64,000 bases of DNA from Calothrix membranacea FACHB-236 (GTDB taxonomy: Bacteria > Cyanobacteriota > Cyanobacteriia > Cyanobacteriales > Nostocaceae): NCBI RefSeq assembly GCF_014696315.1, contig NZ_JACJPX010000004.1:124001-188000 (forward strand), written 5' to 3'. Under the pieces are notes generated by a model that did not search any database, had not been told where the DNA came from, and saw only the letters and a program-made list of their open reading frames with translations. Both the position numbers and the translations under genes were made by a program. Below, one piece after another: positions 17,737 to 27,427 of this stretch; the first letter of the stretch is position 1, and each line of letters begins with the position of its first letter.

Positions 17737-20700
17737 TTGACTTTTGAACAAGCAATGCTAGTTTTAGATCTAGTATTACAGCACAAGCATTTAAGTGATA
17801 TTCAAGAGTTAGTCCTCCGCCAGTCTTGGGAAGGTTATACTTATGCAGAGATGGCTCAAAGCTCCGGTTATGACGATGATTACATCAGAGATGTGGGCTT
17901 TAGGTTGTGGCAGACTCTCTCTAAAGCATTGGGAGAAAATGTCAATAAAAGTAATATCAAATCTGTCCTGAGACGGCGTTATGCTAGTATTCCGCCAAGT
18001 GAATTACAAATGTCTCCCGCAGTCATGGAACAAACACCTAAAACTGGCCCGCAACAAGATTGGGGAGAAGCTATTGATGTTTCTATCTTCTATGGACGCA
18101 TAGCAGAGCAAGCTCAGCTACAACAATGGATTGTACAGGAAAAATGCCGTTTAGTAGCTTTGCTTGGTATGGGAGGAATGGGTAAAACAGCCTTATCTGT
18201 GAAATTAGCAGAACAGGTACAGAATGATTTTGATTATGTTATTTGGCGCAGTTTGCGGAATGCACCACCAATTATGTCTCTGCTGAAAAATATCATTTTA
18301 TTTCTTTCTCAACAGCAAGAAATAAATATTCCGGAGACTATAGAGGAGCATATTTCTTGTTTAATGAAATATCTCCGTTCTCAACGTTGCCTGATAGTCT
18401 TAGATAATGCTGAATCAATTTTAGAAAGTGGCAAAGCTTCTGGTTGCTATCGTTCGGGATATGAAGGATACGGGCAGCTTTTACGCAGGGTAGGTGATGA
18501 ACGCCATCAAAGTTGTCTCATATTTACTAGTCGCGAGAAACCAATTGGTTTTACAGCCAGGGAAGGAGTAAATTTACCTGTGCGATCGCTGCAATTAACT
18601 GGTTTATCTTTAACAGAATCCCAGCAAATTCTCAGCATCAAAGGATTAGTAAATGCAACTGATGCACGTGATAACTTAATTCAGCGCTATACAGGTAATC
18701 CTCTAGCTTTAAAAATTGTTGCTACAACAATTCAGTATTTATTTGATGGTAATATTCTACAATTTCTTGGGCAAGCTCCAGTTGTTTTTGGCGATATTAG
18801 AGAAATATTAGAGCAACAGTTTAATCGCTTGTCATTTAACGAAAAGCAAGTGATGTACTGGCTAGCAGTGAAACGAGAATGGGTCACTATCACCGAATTA
18901 CAAGAGGATATCGTTCCGAAAATCTCTAAGCGAGAATTGCTAGAAGTATTGTTATCTTTGCAAGGGCGATCGCTCATAGAAATGCATTCAGGTAGCTACA
19001 CTCAACAACCTGTAGTCATGGAATATGTCACAGCCCAACTCATTAAAAAGGTATGTAGTGAAATTTACTCAGGGGAAATCCAACTATTGAATTCCTACGC
19101 CTTAATGGAAGCAACTGCTAAAGATTATGTCCGCGAAAGTCAAAGGCGGGTAATTTTAGAACCGCTATTGAATCGCTTAAAAACTCGTTTGGCAAATCCC
19201 TTGGCAATTGAAAGGAGATTAACAGAAATTATTGCTATTTTACAAGAAAAATTTTCTTCAATACCTGGATATGCTGGCGGCAATATTATTAATCTTCTGC
19301 GGCAGCTAAATGTTGATTTTACTAACTACAATTTTTCGGGTTTAACAATTTGGCAAGCTTACCTACAGGGTATTAATTTGCATCAAGTAAATTTGAGTAA
19401 TACTAATGTGAAAAACTCAACTTTTAGTGATGCTCTCGTCAATATTTTAGTAGTAGAATTTAGCCCTGATGGTAAGCATTTAGTCACAGGTGATGCTAAT
19501 GGTGGTGTGCGCCTGTGGAATATAGAAGATAGTGAACAAATGCGGAGCTTTGAAGGCCATACTGGCTGGGTTTGGCTAGTTAACTTCAGCAGAGATGGCA
19601 AAACTCTAGCAAGTTGTTGTGGAAATGGCATCATCAAACGTTGGGATGTCAACACTGGGCAATGTCTACATACTTTACAAGAAGATACAGTCCGTGGTTG
19701 GTTATCGCGCTTCAGTCCGGATGGAACGCTTCTCGCTAGCAGTAGCCGAGATAACACAATTAAACTCTGGGATATCCACAGTGGCGAATACTTAAAATCC
19801 TTACAAGGACACACAAACATTGTTGGCCCAGTAGACTTTAGCCCAGATGGAACACTTCTGGCTAGCGGTAGTGAAGATAAAACAGTGAAAATTTGGGATG
19901 TGAGGACAGGTGAATGTCTGTATACTTTGGCTGAACACACTCAAGCAGTATGGTCAGTTAGCTTCAGTCCCAATGGACGTATTCTAGCCACTGGTAGTGA
20001 AGATAACACTGTAAAGTTGTGGGATGTCCGCACGGGGCGATGCCGGAAAACATTGCAGGGAAAGGTTATTGAGTTAATTTGGTCAATTGCCTTTAGTCCC
20101 GATGGTCAAACGTTAGCGATCGCAGGTGAAGCCTCAGTTATTAGTTTATGGGATATTAAAACTGGACAGTGCATTAAAACTCTCTCAGGTCATACCACTC
20201 GTGTATGGTCAGTAGCCTTTAGTCCTGATGGGCAACTGCTTGCTAGCGGTGCTGAAGACCAAAGTATTAGGTTATGGCAGGTGGCTACAGGAGAATGCAT
20301 GAAAACCTTACAGGGTTATCCCAGTTTTATTGATTCCGTAGCTTTCAGCCCTGATGGTGAGTTATTAGCAGGAAACACAGGCTTTACACTCAGATTGTGG
20401 GATGTTGCCACAGGAAATTCCCTCAAAAGCTTTTATGGTCATAGTCGCGAAGTCATGAGCATTGTTTACGGTGCCGATGGTCATATATTAGCTAGTGGTA
20501 GCCTTGATCGCACAATTCGTATCTGGAATGTGACTACAGGGAAATGTTTGAGAACTTTAACAGGACATACAAGTTTCATCTTTTCCTTAGCCTTTAGTCC
20601 CAATGGAAGTACTCTTGTTAGTGGCAGTGCAGACAAGACAATCAAACTTTGGGATGTCAAAACTGGAGAATGTCTCAGAACTTTAGCAGGGCATACAGAT

Positions 20701-21291
20701 TGGGTATTTTCTGTTACCTGGAGTCCTAATGGTAAATATTTAGCCAGTAGCAGCGACAATAGCATTCGTCTCTGGGATGTAGCTACAGGGGAATGTTTGA
20801 AAATATTAGAAGAAAAACAAAGTTGGTTTAGTTCTATTGCTTTCAGTCCAGACAGCAGAGTTTTAGCTGTTGGCGATATCAGCTATAAAATCAAATTTTG
20901 GGATATTAGTACAGATAATAGTTGGCAAACATTGCAGGGACATACAACCACTGTCACCGAAGTCAAATTTCACCCCCAAGGAGATTTAGTTGCTAGTGTC
21001 AGCCACGACCAAACAATCATACTTTGGCATAAGGAAACTGGGGAATGTCTGAAGAGACTGCAAGGACATAGTAATTGGATTTGGGCGATCGCATTTCATC
21101 CTCACAGACCAATTTTAGCCAGCGGTTCTCAAGATGAGACAATTCGGCTATGGGATATCGCCACAGGGGAATGCTTGCAAATTTTGCGATCGCCTCGTCC
21201 TTATGAAGGAATGAACATTCAAGGTGTTACGGGTTTAAGCGCTACTCAAAAAGCAACTTTAAAAATTCTCGGTGCAGTTGAAATGTCTTGA
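17737..21291 (+). CDS. NB-ARC (STAND) NTPase with 14 WD40 repeats
   Basis: 1184 residues. N-terminal HTH-like domain (about 1-85, RQSWEGYTYAEMAQSSGYD), of the type often fused to cyanobacterial STAND proteins; NB-ARC domain with Walker A GMGGMGKT near residue 143 and Walker B CLIVLDNAE near residue 220; a helical region; and 14 WD40 repeats from about residue 565 to 1170 (many contain FSPDG and IKLWD), enough for two seven-bladed propellers. Start choice: TTG at 17737 gives MTFEQAMLVLD, which fits the family start, with GGGAG 8 nt upstream; a TTG at 17713 would add 8 residues without such a site. STAND proteins switch by nucleotide-driven oligomerisation; some bacterial relatives act in signalling or phage defence. 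No effector domain is recognised here. Confidence 0.9.
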   Translation: MTFEQAMLVLDLVLQHKHLSDIQELVLRQSWEGYTYAEMAQSSGYDDDYIRDVGFRLWQTLSKALGENVNKSNIKSVLRRRYASIPPSELQMSPAVMEQTPKTGPQQDWGEAIDVSIFYGRIAEQAQLQQWIVQEKCRLVALLGMGGMGKTALSVKLAEQVQNDFDYVIWRSLRNAPPIMSLLKNIILFLSQQQEINIPETIEEHISCLMKYLRSQRCLIVLDNAESILESGKASGCYRSGYEGYGQLLRRVGDERHQSCLIFTSREKPIGFTAREGVNLPVRSLQLTGLSLTESQQILSIKGLVNATDARDNLIQRYTGNPLALKIVATTIQYLFDGNILQFLGQAPVVFGDIREILEQQFNRLSFNEKQVMYWLAVKREWVTITELQEDIVPKISKRELLEVLLSLQGRSLIEMHSGSYTQQPVVMEYVTAQLIKKVCSEIYSGEIQLLNSYALMEATAKDYVRESQRRVILEPLLNRLKTRLANPLAIERRLTEIIAILQEKFSSIPGYAGGNIINLLRQLNVDFTNYNFSGLTIWQAYLQGINLHQVNLSNTNVKNSTFSDALVNILVVEFSPDGKHLVTGDANGGVRLWNIEDSEQMRSFEGHTGWVWLVNFSRDGKTLASCCGNGIIKRWDVNTGQCLHTLQEDTVRGWLSRFSPDGTLLASSSRDNTIKLWDIHSGEYLKSLQGHTNIVGPVDFSPDGTLLASGSEDKTVKIWDVRTGECLYTLAEHTQAVWSVSFSPNGRILATGSEDNTVKLWDVRTGRCRKTLQGKVIELIWSIAFSPDGQTLAIAGEASVISLWDIKTGQCIKTLSGHTTRVWSVAFSPDGQLLASGAEDQSIRLWQVATGECMKTLQGYPSFIDSVAFSPDGELLAGNTGFTLRLWDVATGNSLKSFYGHSREVMSIVYGADGHILASGSLDRTIRIWNVTTGKCLRTLTGHTSFIFSLAFSPNGSTLVSGSADKTIKLWDVKTGECLRTLAGHTDWVFSVTWSPNGKYLASSSDNSIRLWDVATGECLKILEEKQSWFSSIAFSPDSRVLAVGDISYKIKFWDISTDNSWQTLQGHTTTVTEVKFHPQGDLVASVSHDQTIILWHKETGECLKRLQGHSNWIWAIAFHPHRPILASGSQDETIRLWDIATGECLQILRSPRPYEGMNIQGVTGLSATQKATLKILGAVEMS

Positions 21292-21353
21292 AGATATTTT
21301 TGACTGTTGACAGAGAATATAGGAATCCGATTTGATTTACAACTTAGTCATTA

Positions 21354-22853
21354 TTAAGAGCGTTTCACCGGATTCATCCATGCTTCTAAACGACTAAATG
21401 CTTGGGAAGAAAGCAGTGTTAAGCATAGATAAACGACAGCAACAGCTGCATAAATTTCAAAGGCACGATAGTTATCTGCAACAATTAATTGTCCTTTGCG
21501 GAATAATTCTTCAAATCCGATGACTGCAACTAAGCTAGTATCTTTCAATAAACTAATAAATTCATTACCTAATGGTGGAATCATCCGCCGTAAAGCTTGG
21601 GGAAAAATTACATAGCGCATGGTTTGTACAGCACTTAATCCGAGGGATTGGGAGGCTTCGGCTTGTCCTGGTTCAATTGATTGAATCCCAGCGCGGACAA
21701 TTTCTGCAATGTAGGCGGCGCTATTCAAAGTTAAAGCACCTACTCCAGCAACTAAGCGATCAAATGAGAAAGTAAAACCCAATTCTTGCGCGATCGCAGG
21801 TATGCCAAAATAAATCATAAAAATTTGCACGAGTAAAGGCGTTCCCCGAAAGAAATCAACATAGGCCCGCGCTAGCCAACGCACAGCTTTAATCCGAGAC
21901 AGGCGAACAATACCAATCAGGGAACCAATTAATAAACCAAGTATGACAGAAAGTACTGTCAGCTGTAGCGTCACCAATACTCCTTGCAATAGGGTAGGCA
22001 AAGCCCGCCATATTACACCAAATGGGGCAAATATGCCCTTTATCTCGCTATTTTGGTTTTCAAAGAGTGTTGTAGCTGGTAAAGTTGGAGGCTCGGCTTT
22101 AAACCATTTTCGGTAAATTTGGGCATAAGTGCCATTTTTTATAACTTTATCAATACCATTATTAATTAGTGCAAGGTTAGGTGAGTCTTTTGGTGTGGCA
22201 ATGCCGTAATATTCTTCTGTGAGCAATTGCTCTACTACTTTCAGTCCCTGAAGACTACCTGTATTAATTGCGTATAAAGTAACGGGTGCATCATTAATTA
22301 CTGCATCGACATTACCATTAGCTAATTCTTGCAGAGCTAGAGGTGCAGAATCAAAAATGCGAATTTTTGCTCCGGAAATATCCTGGGCTTTTTTGGCTCC
22401 TGTAGTACCGATTTGTACAGCAATTCTTTTATTTTTGAGACTCTCAAAGTTAGTAATATCTTGATTATCGGTGCGAATAGCGATCGCCAACCCAGCCTTA
22501 AAATAAGGACGGGAAAAAGCAACAGTTTTTGCTCTCTCCTCGGTAATCGTAATCGAACTAATGGCCGCGTCTACCGTCTTGGCTTGCAAAGCTGGGATAA
22601 TGCCATCAAATGGCACACTTTGATAATTAATTTTAAAATTAGCCGCAGTTGCGATCGCATTCATTAAATCAAGAGAAAAGCCTTGTGATTTACCGTCAGT
22701 TCCCAAAAACTCAAAAGGTGGAAATGCTGGTTCATTCGCAACCCGCAGGATTTTTTCTGAACTCGGATTAATACTACAGCCTACAAGTAACAATAAACTC
22801 AAAGCTGTAGCCAGAAACGAGTTTAGCCAACGAACCCAAGCAAATCCAGCCAT
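21354..22853 (-). CDS. Polar amino-acid ABC transporter, fused substrate-binding protein and permease
   Basis: 499 residues in two halves. Residues 1-260: signal sequence with lipobox LLLLVGC, then a periplasmic family 3 solute-binding domain (EPAFPPFEFLGTDGKSQGF; later ITEERAKTVAFSRPYF). Residues 280-499: HisM/GlnP-type permease with LVTLQLTVLSVILGLLIG, the FRGTPLLVQI stretch and the ATPase-coupling EAA loop EASQSLGLSAVQTM. Such fusions are common in cyanobacteria (compare the BgtB system for basic amino acids and glutamine). Substrate not determined from sequence. Its ATPase is encoded divergently 77 bp away. Confidence 0.92.
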   Translation of the reverse strand: MAGFAWVRWLNSFLATALSLLLLVGCSINPSSEKILRVANEPAFPPFEFLGTDGKSQGFSLDLMNAIATAANFKINYQSVPFDGIIPALQAKTVDAAISSITITEERAKTVAFSRPYFKAGLAIAIRTDNQDITNFESLKNKRIAVQIGTTGAKKAQDISGAKIRIFDSAPLALQELANGNVDAVINDAPVTLYAINTGSLQGLKVVEQLLTEEYYGIATPKDSPNLALINNGIDKVIKNGTYAQIYRKWFKAEPPTLPATTLFENQNSEIKGIFAPFGVIWRALPTLLQGVLVTLQLTVLSVILGLLIGSLIGIVRLSRIKAVRWLARAYVDFFRGTPLLVQIFMIYFGIPAIAQELGFTFSFDRLVAGVGALTLNSAAYIAEIVRAGIQSIEPGQAEASQSLGLSAVQTMRYVIFPQALRRMIPPLGNEFISLLKDTSLVAVIGFEELFRKGQLIVADNYRAFEIYAAVAVVYLCLTLLSSQAFSRLEAWMNPVKRS

Positions 22854-22879
22854 ATTGATTTTCCTTGACTTTTGAGTAC

Positions 22880-22899
22880 AGACGCGATTAATTGCGTCT
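22880..22899. repeat. Palindromic interspersed repeat, copy in ABC divergent region
   Basis: AGACGCGATTAATTGCGTCT differs from the 3694 copy by one base. It occupies a quarter of the 77-bp divergent promoter region between receptor/permease and ATPase, so it must overlap control elements. Confidence 0.8.
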
Positions 22900-22930
22900 T
22901 TGCGACTTTTTACCTTTACCCTTGACTTTT

Positions 22931-23692
22931 ATGAACAATTCCACCCCCGCGATTATTTTTGAAAATCTCGAAAAAAGCTTTGGTTCTCTGAAAGTCCTCA
23001 AAGGGATCTCAGGGGAAATTAAGCGGGGAGAAGTGGTTGCTGTGATTGGTTCTTCTGGGTGTGGTAAAAGCACTTTACTACGATGTTTCAATCGTTTAGA
23101 AAGTATAAATCATGGGCGTTTAATAGTTAACGGTATCGACTTATCCCACCCTAAAATTAACTATGGTCAATTGCGAGAACTCAGAACCCAAGTAGGTATG
23201 GTTTTCCAGCAATTTAATCTATTTCCTCATCTCAGTGTACTGGAGAATTTGACACTCTCCCCCCGCAAAGTTTTAGGGAAAACACCCAAAGAAAGCGCCC
23301 AATTAGCAGGATTGTATCTTGAAAAAGTCGGTCTTTTTGATAAAGCATCTGCCTATCCTGAGCAACTTTCTGGAGGACAAAAACAACGAGTAGCGATCGC
23401 CCGTAGTTTATGTATGAATCCTCAGATTATGCTATTTGATGAGCCTACCAGTGCTTTAGATCCAGAATTGGTAGGGGAAGTTTTGCAAGTCATGCAACAA
23501 TTAGCCGCAGAAGGGATGACAATGGTGGTTGTGACCCATGAAATGCAATTTGCTCGGGAAGTAGCCCATCGGGTGATATTTTTAGACCAAGGACTGGTAA
23601 TAGAAGAAGGTGTGGCGCATGAAGTTTTGACTCATCCCCAAAGCGATCGCCTGCGTACTTTCCTCAGCCGTCTCAATGCTGGTAAGTTGTAA
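22931..23692 (+). CDS. Polar amino-acid ABC transporter ATPase
   Basis: 253 residues, GlnQ/HisP type. All nucleotide-binding motifs are intact: Walker [11 protein letters not shown]-loop [13 protein letters not shown], signature LSGGQKQR, Walker [13 protein letters not shown] and switch His in VVVTHEM. The ATG at 22931 ([13 protein letters not shown]) is a better start than the in-frame upstream TTG at 22892, which lies inside the palindromic repeat. It works with the receptor/permease fusion encoded divergently, giving a complete importer from two genes. Confidence 0.93.
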   Translation: MNNSTPAIIFENLEKSFGSLKVLKGISGEIKRGEVVAVIGSSGCGKSTLLRCFNRLESINHGRLIVNGIDLSHPKINYGQLRELRTQVGMVFQQFNLFPHLSVLENLTLSPRKVLGKTPKESAQLAGLYLEKVGLFDKASAYPEQLSGGQKQRVAIARSLCMNPQIMLFDEPTSALDPELVGEVLQVMQQLAAEGMTMVVVTHEMQFAREVAHRVIFLDQGLVIEEGVAHEVLTHPQSDRLRTFLSRLNAGKL

Positions 23693-23879
23693 ATTACTTA
23701 GTAATCAGTCTGAAGATTAAAATAAATAGTAAAGCCAGGCTGAGATTTTTTGACTTTATTTATCATTACTAAACAATCTATTAAACATTAAGATACATAA
23801 TTCCGTATTTGCAGACCTCACGCACCAGATAAATATATTTTTATTTTATTTTTATTAATTACTGAACACTCAGCAATAC

Positions 23880-24080
23880 TTAAAGATATTCACGTAGGAA
23901 GTCAAAAGGATCATCACCCCAACAAGGTTCAGGTATCATGAATAGCAAGCTTTTCACGATATCAGCTTCAATTTCTTCACTATCTTCCCTGTCAAACAAT
24001 TCTGTCATTGCTTTCCAGTCACGTTCTTCCAAAGAAGCAATAGCTGGGGCATATATATGTACATTTCCTGGATAATTCAC
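23880..24080 (-). CDS. Small hypothetical protein, uncertain
   Basis: A 66-codon frame with GTG start. The translation is protein-like: acidic, with SLEERDWKAMTELF, EEIEADIVKSLLF and a C-terminal WGDDPFDFLREYL. No family recognised, no clear ribosome-binding site, and it stands alone in an AT-rich gap. It may be a real small gene or the tail of a decayed one. Confidence 0.35.
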   Translation of the reverse strand: MNYPGNVHIYAPAIASLEERDWKAMTELFDREDSEEIEADIVKSLLFMIPEPCWGDDPFDFLREYL

Positions 24081-24399
24081 ACGCTAAATTTAGAGTAGAA
24101 TAAAGCGAAAATAATTAGTATATTTTGTTGATAAACAATCATATTCTAACTTGGACATTGAGCCATAGATGCAAATCATAGCAATCCTCATCTAGCAATC
24201 CTCTATTATTCTTGGAAAATTAATAATTACCAGCAATACCCACTAAAACACACATATGTGACTATTGCCCAGGTGGGGATGAGGGGGATGAGGGGGCTGA
24301 GGGAGATGAGGGGGATGAGGAAGCCGGGGAAGTAGAGGAGAAATAACAGCCAACTACCAATTAGCAATTACCGATTACCCATTACCAAACCCCAAACTG
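24081..24399. other. Intergenic region with two repeat tracts
   Basis: Contains a GATGAGGGG nonamer tract (24275-24321) and AATTACC-like heptamers (about 24357-24385). No gene seen. Confidence 0.6.
24275..24321. repeat. Tandem nonamer repeat GATGAGGGG
   Basis: About five consecutive 9-nt units, one variant (GCTGAGGGA). The reverse complement of the same unit is repeated five times inside coaX (55020-55064). Confidence 0.85.
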
Positions 24400-25071
24400 C
24401 TACTTGTAGAGAAATTCTTTATCTACGGATTCAACCAATTCCACTGCAAAAACTTCCGCAAAGGACTTTGCTATCTGGGGACGCACTTGTTCACAGGTAA
24501 TGTTAGGAATCCATTCGGCTAAACTGGCTACAGGTTTATCAGCTATCCCGCAGGGGACAATTTGATTAAAGCCTGTCATATCAGGACAGACGTTGAAAGC
24601 AAAGCCGTGCATTGTAATCCAACGGCTGACTTTAATACCAATAGCAGCCACTTTACGTCCTTCTACCCAAACACCTGTAAAACCGGGAATTCGTTCGCCT
24701 TGCAAGTTGTAAACGGCTAATACCCGAATTAAAACTTCTTCTAGTTGGCGCAAGTACCAATGCAAGTCTTTTTGATGGCGTTGCAGATTTAAAATTGGAT
24801 ACCCCACCAGTTGACCGGGACAATGGTAAGTAACTTCGCCGCCACGTTCGACTCTATGGACATCAAATTTAGATTGGTCAGGGTCAAATTTGAGAAATTC
24901 TGGTTTAGCACCTTGTCCCAAAGTATAGACCGGCGGATGCTCTAGCAAAATTAGCACGTCATCGAGATGGGGATTTTGAATGCGATCGCGCATTAGCGAT
25001 CGCTGCCATTCTAGCGCCTCTAAATAAGGTAACAATCCCTGGTTATATAACAAACAACGATAACGATACAT
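24400..25071 (-). CDS. lipB: Octanoyl-[acyl-carrier-protein]:protein N-octanoyltransferase
   Basis: Transfers octanoyl from ACP to lipoyl domains, the first step of lipoate synthesis, in the cytosol. 223 residues from the ATG at 25069-25071. Motifs: [30 protein letters not shown], then [22 protein letters not shown] with the catalytic-site Lys, and [14 protein letters not shown] with the nucleophilic Cys. One family oddity: the usual HGPGQ is HCPGQ here. The frame continues 19 codons upstream, but [12 protein letters not shown] matches the family start. lipA is not in the window. Confidence 0.93.
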   Translation of the reverse strand: MYRYRCLLYNQGLLPYLEALEWQRSLMRDRIQNPHLDDVLILLEHPPVYTLGQGAKPEFLKFDPDQSKFDVHRVERGGEVTYHCPGQLVGYPILNLQRHQKDLHWYLRQLEEVLIRVLAVYNLQGERIPGFTGVWVEGRKVAAIGIKVSRWITMHGFAFNVCPDMTGFNQIVPCGIADKPVASLAEWIPNITCEQVRPQIAKSFAEVFAVELVESVDKEFLYK

Positions 25072-25701
25072 TTTCTTACTACGGATAAGACCAAAAATCA
25101 ACTGGTTTTGGGACGAAATATATTTCAAGTAGGCGGGTTTGAATCAACAATTGTCAAGCTATGCAAAGGATCTTAAAGGAACATCAAGGGAATTGGCGTT
25201 AGAAAATACAAAGTGCTAGCTTGAATATATAACCTGAATGGTTCTAGGAGGAATTTTCTGCAATAAGCATCACGCCAAACAAGAGGAAGAAATGCACTGG
25301 CTGATGACGTCTAAATAAATAAATTGTTTGCATCGACAACAAGAGTATTCTCTATCCCACGTGAGCAAACCACCTGTAATATTAGCGGAACAACTACTCC
25401 TATTTATGTAAAGATTGTTCCAAAATCCCTAGCAGGTAAGGGGCAAGCTGCTCAGACTACCTCTATTAGGTATCTCGCCTTGGTTTATCAATTGCCTGAC
25501 AACCAGTTGTAAACCTATGCAGAGATAGAGAAAATCATCAATTGAACGCGCAGTCATAAAGATACAACAATGATGATGGTAGGCGTACCGGTAGTACATA
25601 AAAATGCTTCAAATATTGTTTTGGCGGCAGTGATAGACCTTACCGCAATTTCGTTACAAAACCAAACCAATTCATATTAAATATTGAGCGGGAGAGTTTA
25701 C
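25072..25701. other. Long divergent region, probable hpf/lrtA leader
   Basis: About 630 bp upstream of hpf. The cyanobacterial lrtA message is known for a long, light-dependent leader, and this gap is large enough to hold one. A 62-codon plus frame at 25324-25512 has no clear ribosome-binding site and no recognisable features. Confidence 0.45.
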
Positions 25702-26364
25702 ATGAAGCTTGTCATCCACGGCAAAAATATTGAAATCACCGATGCGATTCGGGATTATGTGCATCAAAAAATCGAAAAGGCAGTTAGTCACTTTCAGAAC
25801 ATCACCAATGAAGTGGATGTGCATTTAAGCGTAGCTCGCAATCCCCGAATTAACCCCAGACAGGCGGCTGAAGTGACTATTTATGCCAATGGTAACGTCA
25901 TCCGTGCCGAGGAAAGCAGCGAAAATCTATATGCCAGTATTGACTTGGTAGCAGATAAAATTGCTCGTCAACTGCGTAAATATAAAGAAAGACGACACGA
26001 TAAGAAAACTCAAAGTCAACCAACTAATGAGGTAGTAGTTCCCCAACCAGTAGTTGCAGATTTAATTGGCGATCGCACTCCAGAATTACCCAACGAGATT
26101 GTCCGCACCAAGTACTTCTCGATGCCACCAATGACTGTTACAGAAGCTTTGGAACAGCTGCAAATGGTTGGGCATGACTTTTATATGTTCCTCAATTCTG
26201 AGACAGGTGAAATCAACGTAATTTATGAACGTAACCACGGTGGTTACGGTGTAATTCAACCACGTCACAACAACGGCCATACCAACGGTCATAGCAATGG
26301 TAAAAATGGCAAGACAGCTAATGCTAATTTTGTCATTTCGGAAAAACCGTTTTTGACTAAATGA
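25702..26364 (+). CDS. hpf: Ribosome hibernation promoting factor, long form (light-repressed protein A)
   Basis: Binds the 30S subunit and promotes 100S dimers or stabilises idle ribosomes in the dark or stationary phase. 220 residues: N-terminal S30AE domain (about 1-105; [20 protein letters not shown] and [15 protein letters not shown]), a basic linker ([10 protein letters not shown]) and the C-terminal dimerisation domain with [20 protein letters not shown]. The Gly/Asn/His-rich stretch after residue 190 ([15 protein letters not shown]) is an extra tail. The ATG at 25702 follows GGGAGAG. The cyanobacterial name is lrtA. A strong terminator stem follows at 26437-26470. Confidence 0.93.
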   Translation: MKLVIHGKNIEITDAIRDYVHQKIEKAVSHFQNITNEVDVHLSVARNPRINPRQAAEVTIYANGNVIRAEESSENLYASIDLVADKIARQLRKYKERRHDKKTQSQPTNEVVVPQPVVADLIGDRTPELPNEIVRTKYFSMPPMTVTEALEQLQMVGHDFYMFLNSETGEINVIYERNHGGYGVIQPRHNNGHTNGHSNGKNGKTANANFVISEKPFLTK

Positions 26365-26436
26365 GAAACCGGGGATTGGTTATTAAGGAATATAACAGCA
26401 ACTTCAGGCACGGAGGATAAAAAGACAAGCAATATA

Positions 26437-26470
26437 AGAAGGACAAGGGAGAGTTTCCCCTTGTCCTTCT
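26437..26470. terminator. 13-bp stem between hpf and prxQ
   Basis: AGAAGGACAAGGG (26437-26449) pairs perfectly with CCCTTGTCCTTCT (26458-26470) across an 8-nt loop. A second, imperfect inverted repeat (GGGAAAAGGTTAAGGGT near 26506, matching arm near 26552-26570) follows. The genes are convergent, so either stem could terminate both. Confidence 0.7.
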
Positions 26471-26583
26471 CTCTTTGTAGATTCAATAGACTTCTTGCAG
26501 AAGTAGGGAAAAGGTTAAGGGTCAAGGGGGAAAGGTTTTGTATTTTCCCCTTACCCTTTAACCTTTCCCCTTTTTCCAATTAC

Positions 26584-27045
26584 TTAGACAGCTTGCAGCT
26601 GTTGCAGCTTTTTCAAAGCCTCTTCAACATGACCCTGAAAGTTAAACATTGAATCAAAAACATATTGCACAACTCCCTGTTGGTCAATTACATAGGTGAC
26701 TCGTCCAGGTAATAAACCAAAGGCTGCTGTTGCTCCGTATTCCTTACGAACTTTGTCGCCTTTGTCACTCAATAGAATAAAAGGTAAATTGTACTTGGCA
26801 GCAAATTGCTGATGCGATTGATTAGAATCACCACTCACACCAATCACCTCAGCGCCGACGTTTTTAAACACTTCATAGCGATCGCGAAAAGCGCAAGATT
26901 CAGCAGTACATCCTGGTGTATCATCCTTGGGATAAAAGTACAGCACAACAGCACTTTTACCGCGAAAATCTCTCAGGCTAACGGTTTCACCATTTTGAGC
27001 AGGTAAGCTGAAATCAGGAGCAGTATCTCCAACTTTAACTGGCAT
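26584..27045 (-). CDS. Peroxiredoxin Q (BCP type)
   Basis: Thioredoxin-dependent peroxidase that reduces H2O2 and alkyl hydroperoxides. 153 residues, normal length. The active-site segment [15 protein letters not shown] has the peroxidatic Cys and, five residues on, the resolving Cys typical of PrxQ. The start [16 protein letters not shown] is standard. Cytosolic, no transit or signal sequence. Confidence 0.95.
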   Translation of the reverse strand: MPVKVGDTAPDFSLPAQNGETVSLRDFRGKSAVVLYFYPKDDTPGCTAESCAFRDRYEVFKNVGAEVIGVSGDSNQSHQQFAAKYNLPFILLSDKGDKVRKEYGATAAFGLLPGRVTYVIDQQGVVQYVFDSMFNFQGHVEEALKKLQQLQAV

Positions 27046-27427
27046 AGTCTTAAAAAAAATTAATACTCAAGTTTCAAACACTATTAGGGATTCTAATTGA
27101 TTGCAGAGAAATTTGTTTAGTTTTGTAACTTGAGTACTGCTAGATATTTCATGCAAAGCCTTATGGGAGGTAGACTCTAGCAAACATACTGTGATCTTGG
27201 CTTGACACTCAATGTTTGCCTGAGAGTGTCTTGGTTGAGTAAAAAATGGGATGCGATCGCAACTTTTAGCTGGATGACAAAATCAGGTTGACTGTATCTG
27301 TGCAAAAATCGCGGTATAGCTGAATTTGAGTTTAAAAAATTTTAACTTCTGTGTTTGTCTGAATATTTTCCTTGCTCGTCAGCACTAGCAGGAGTAATGT
27401 TAGATCTCTAAAGACAAATTTCTCTTT
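27046..27427. other. Divergent intergenic region with a dyad
   Basis: About 380 bp. GACACTC (27204-27210) and GAGTGTC (27224-27230) form an inverted repeat with a 13-nt loop, a possible operator or stem. No gene seen. Confidence 0.45.

Noticed and set aside
24275-24321. Tandem repeats as a CRISPR array
   Set aside because: Units are 7-9 nt and contiguous, without spacers; no cas genes in the window.
25324-25512. 62-codon frame in the hpf leader region
   Set aside because: Ser/Thr-rich without recognisable features and without ribosome-binding site; more likely chance within an untranslated leader.
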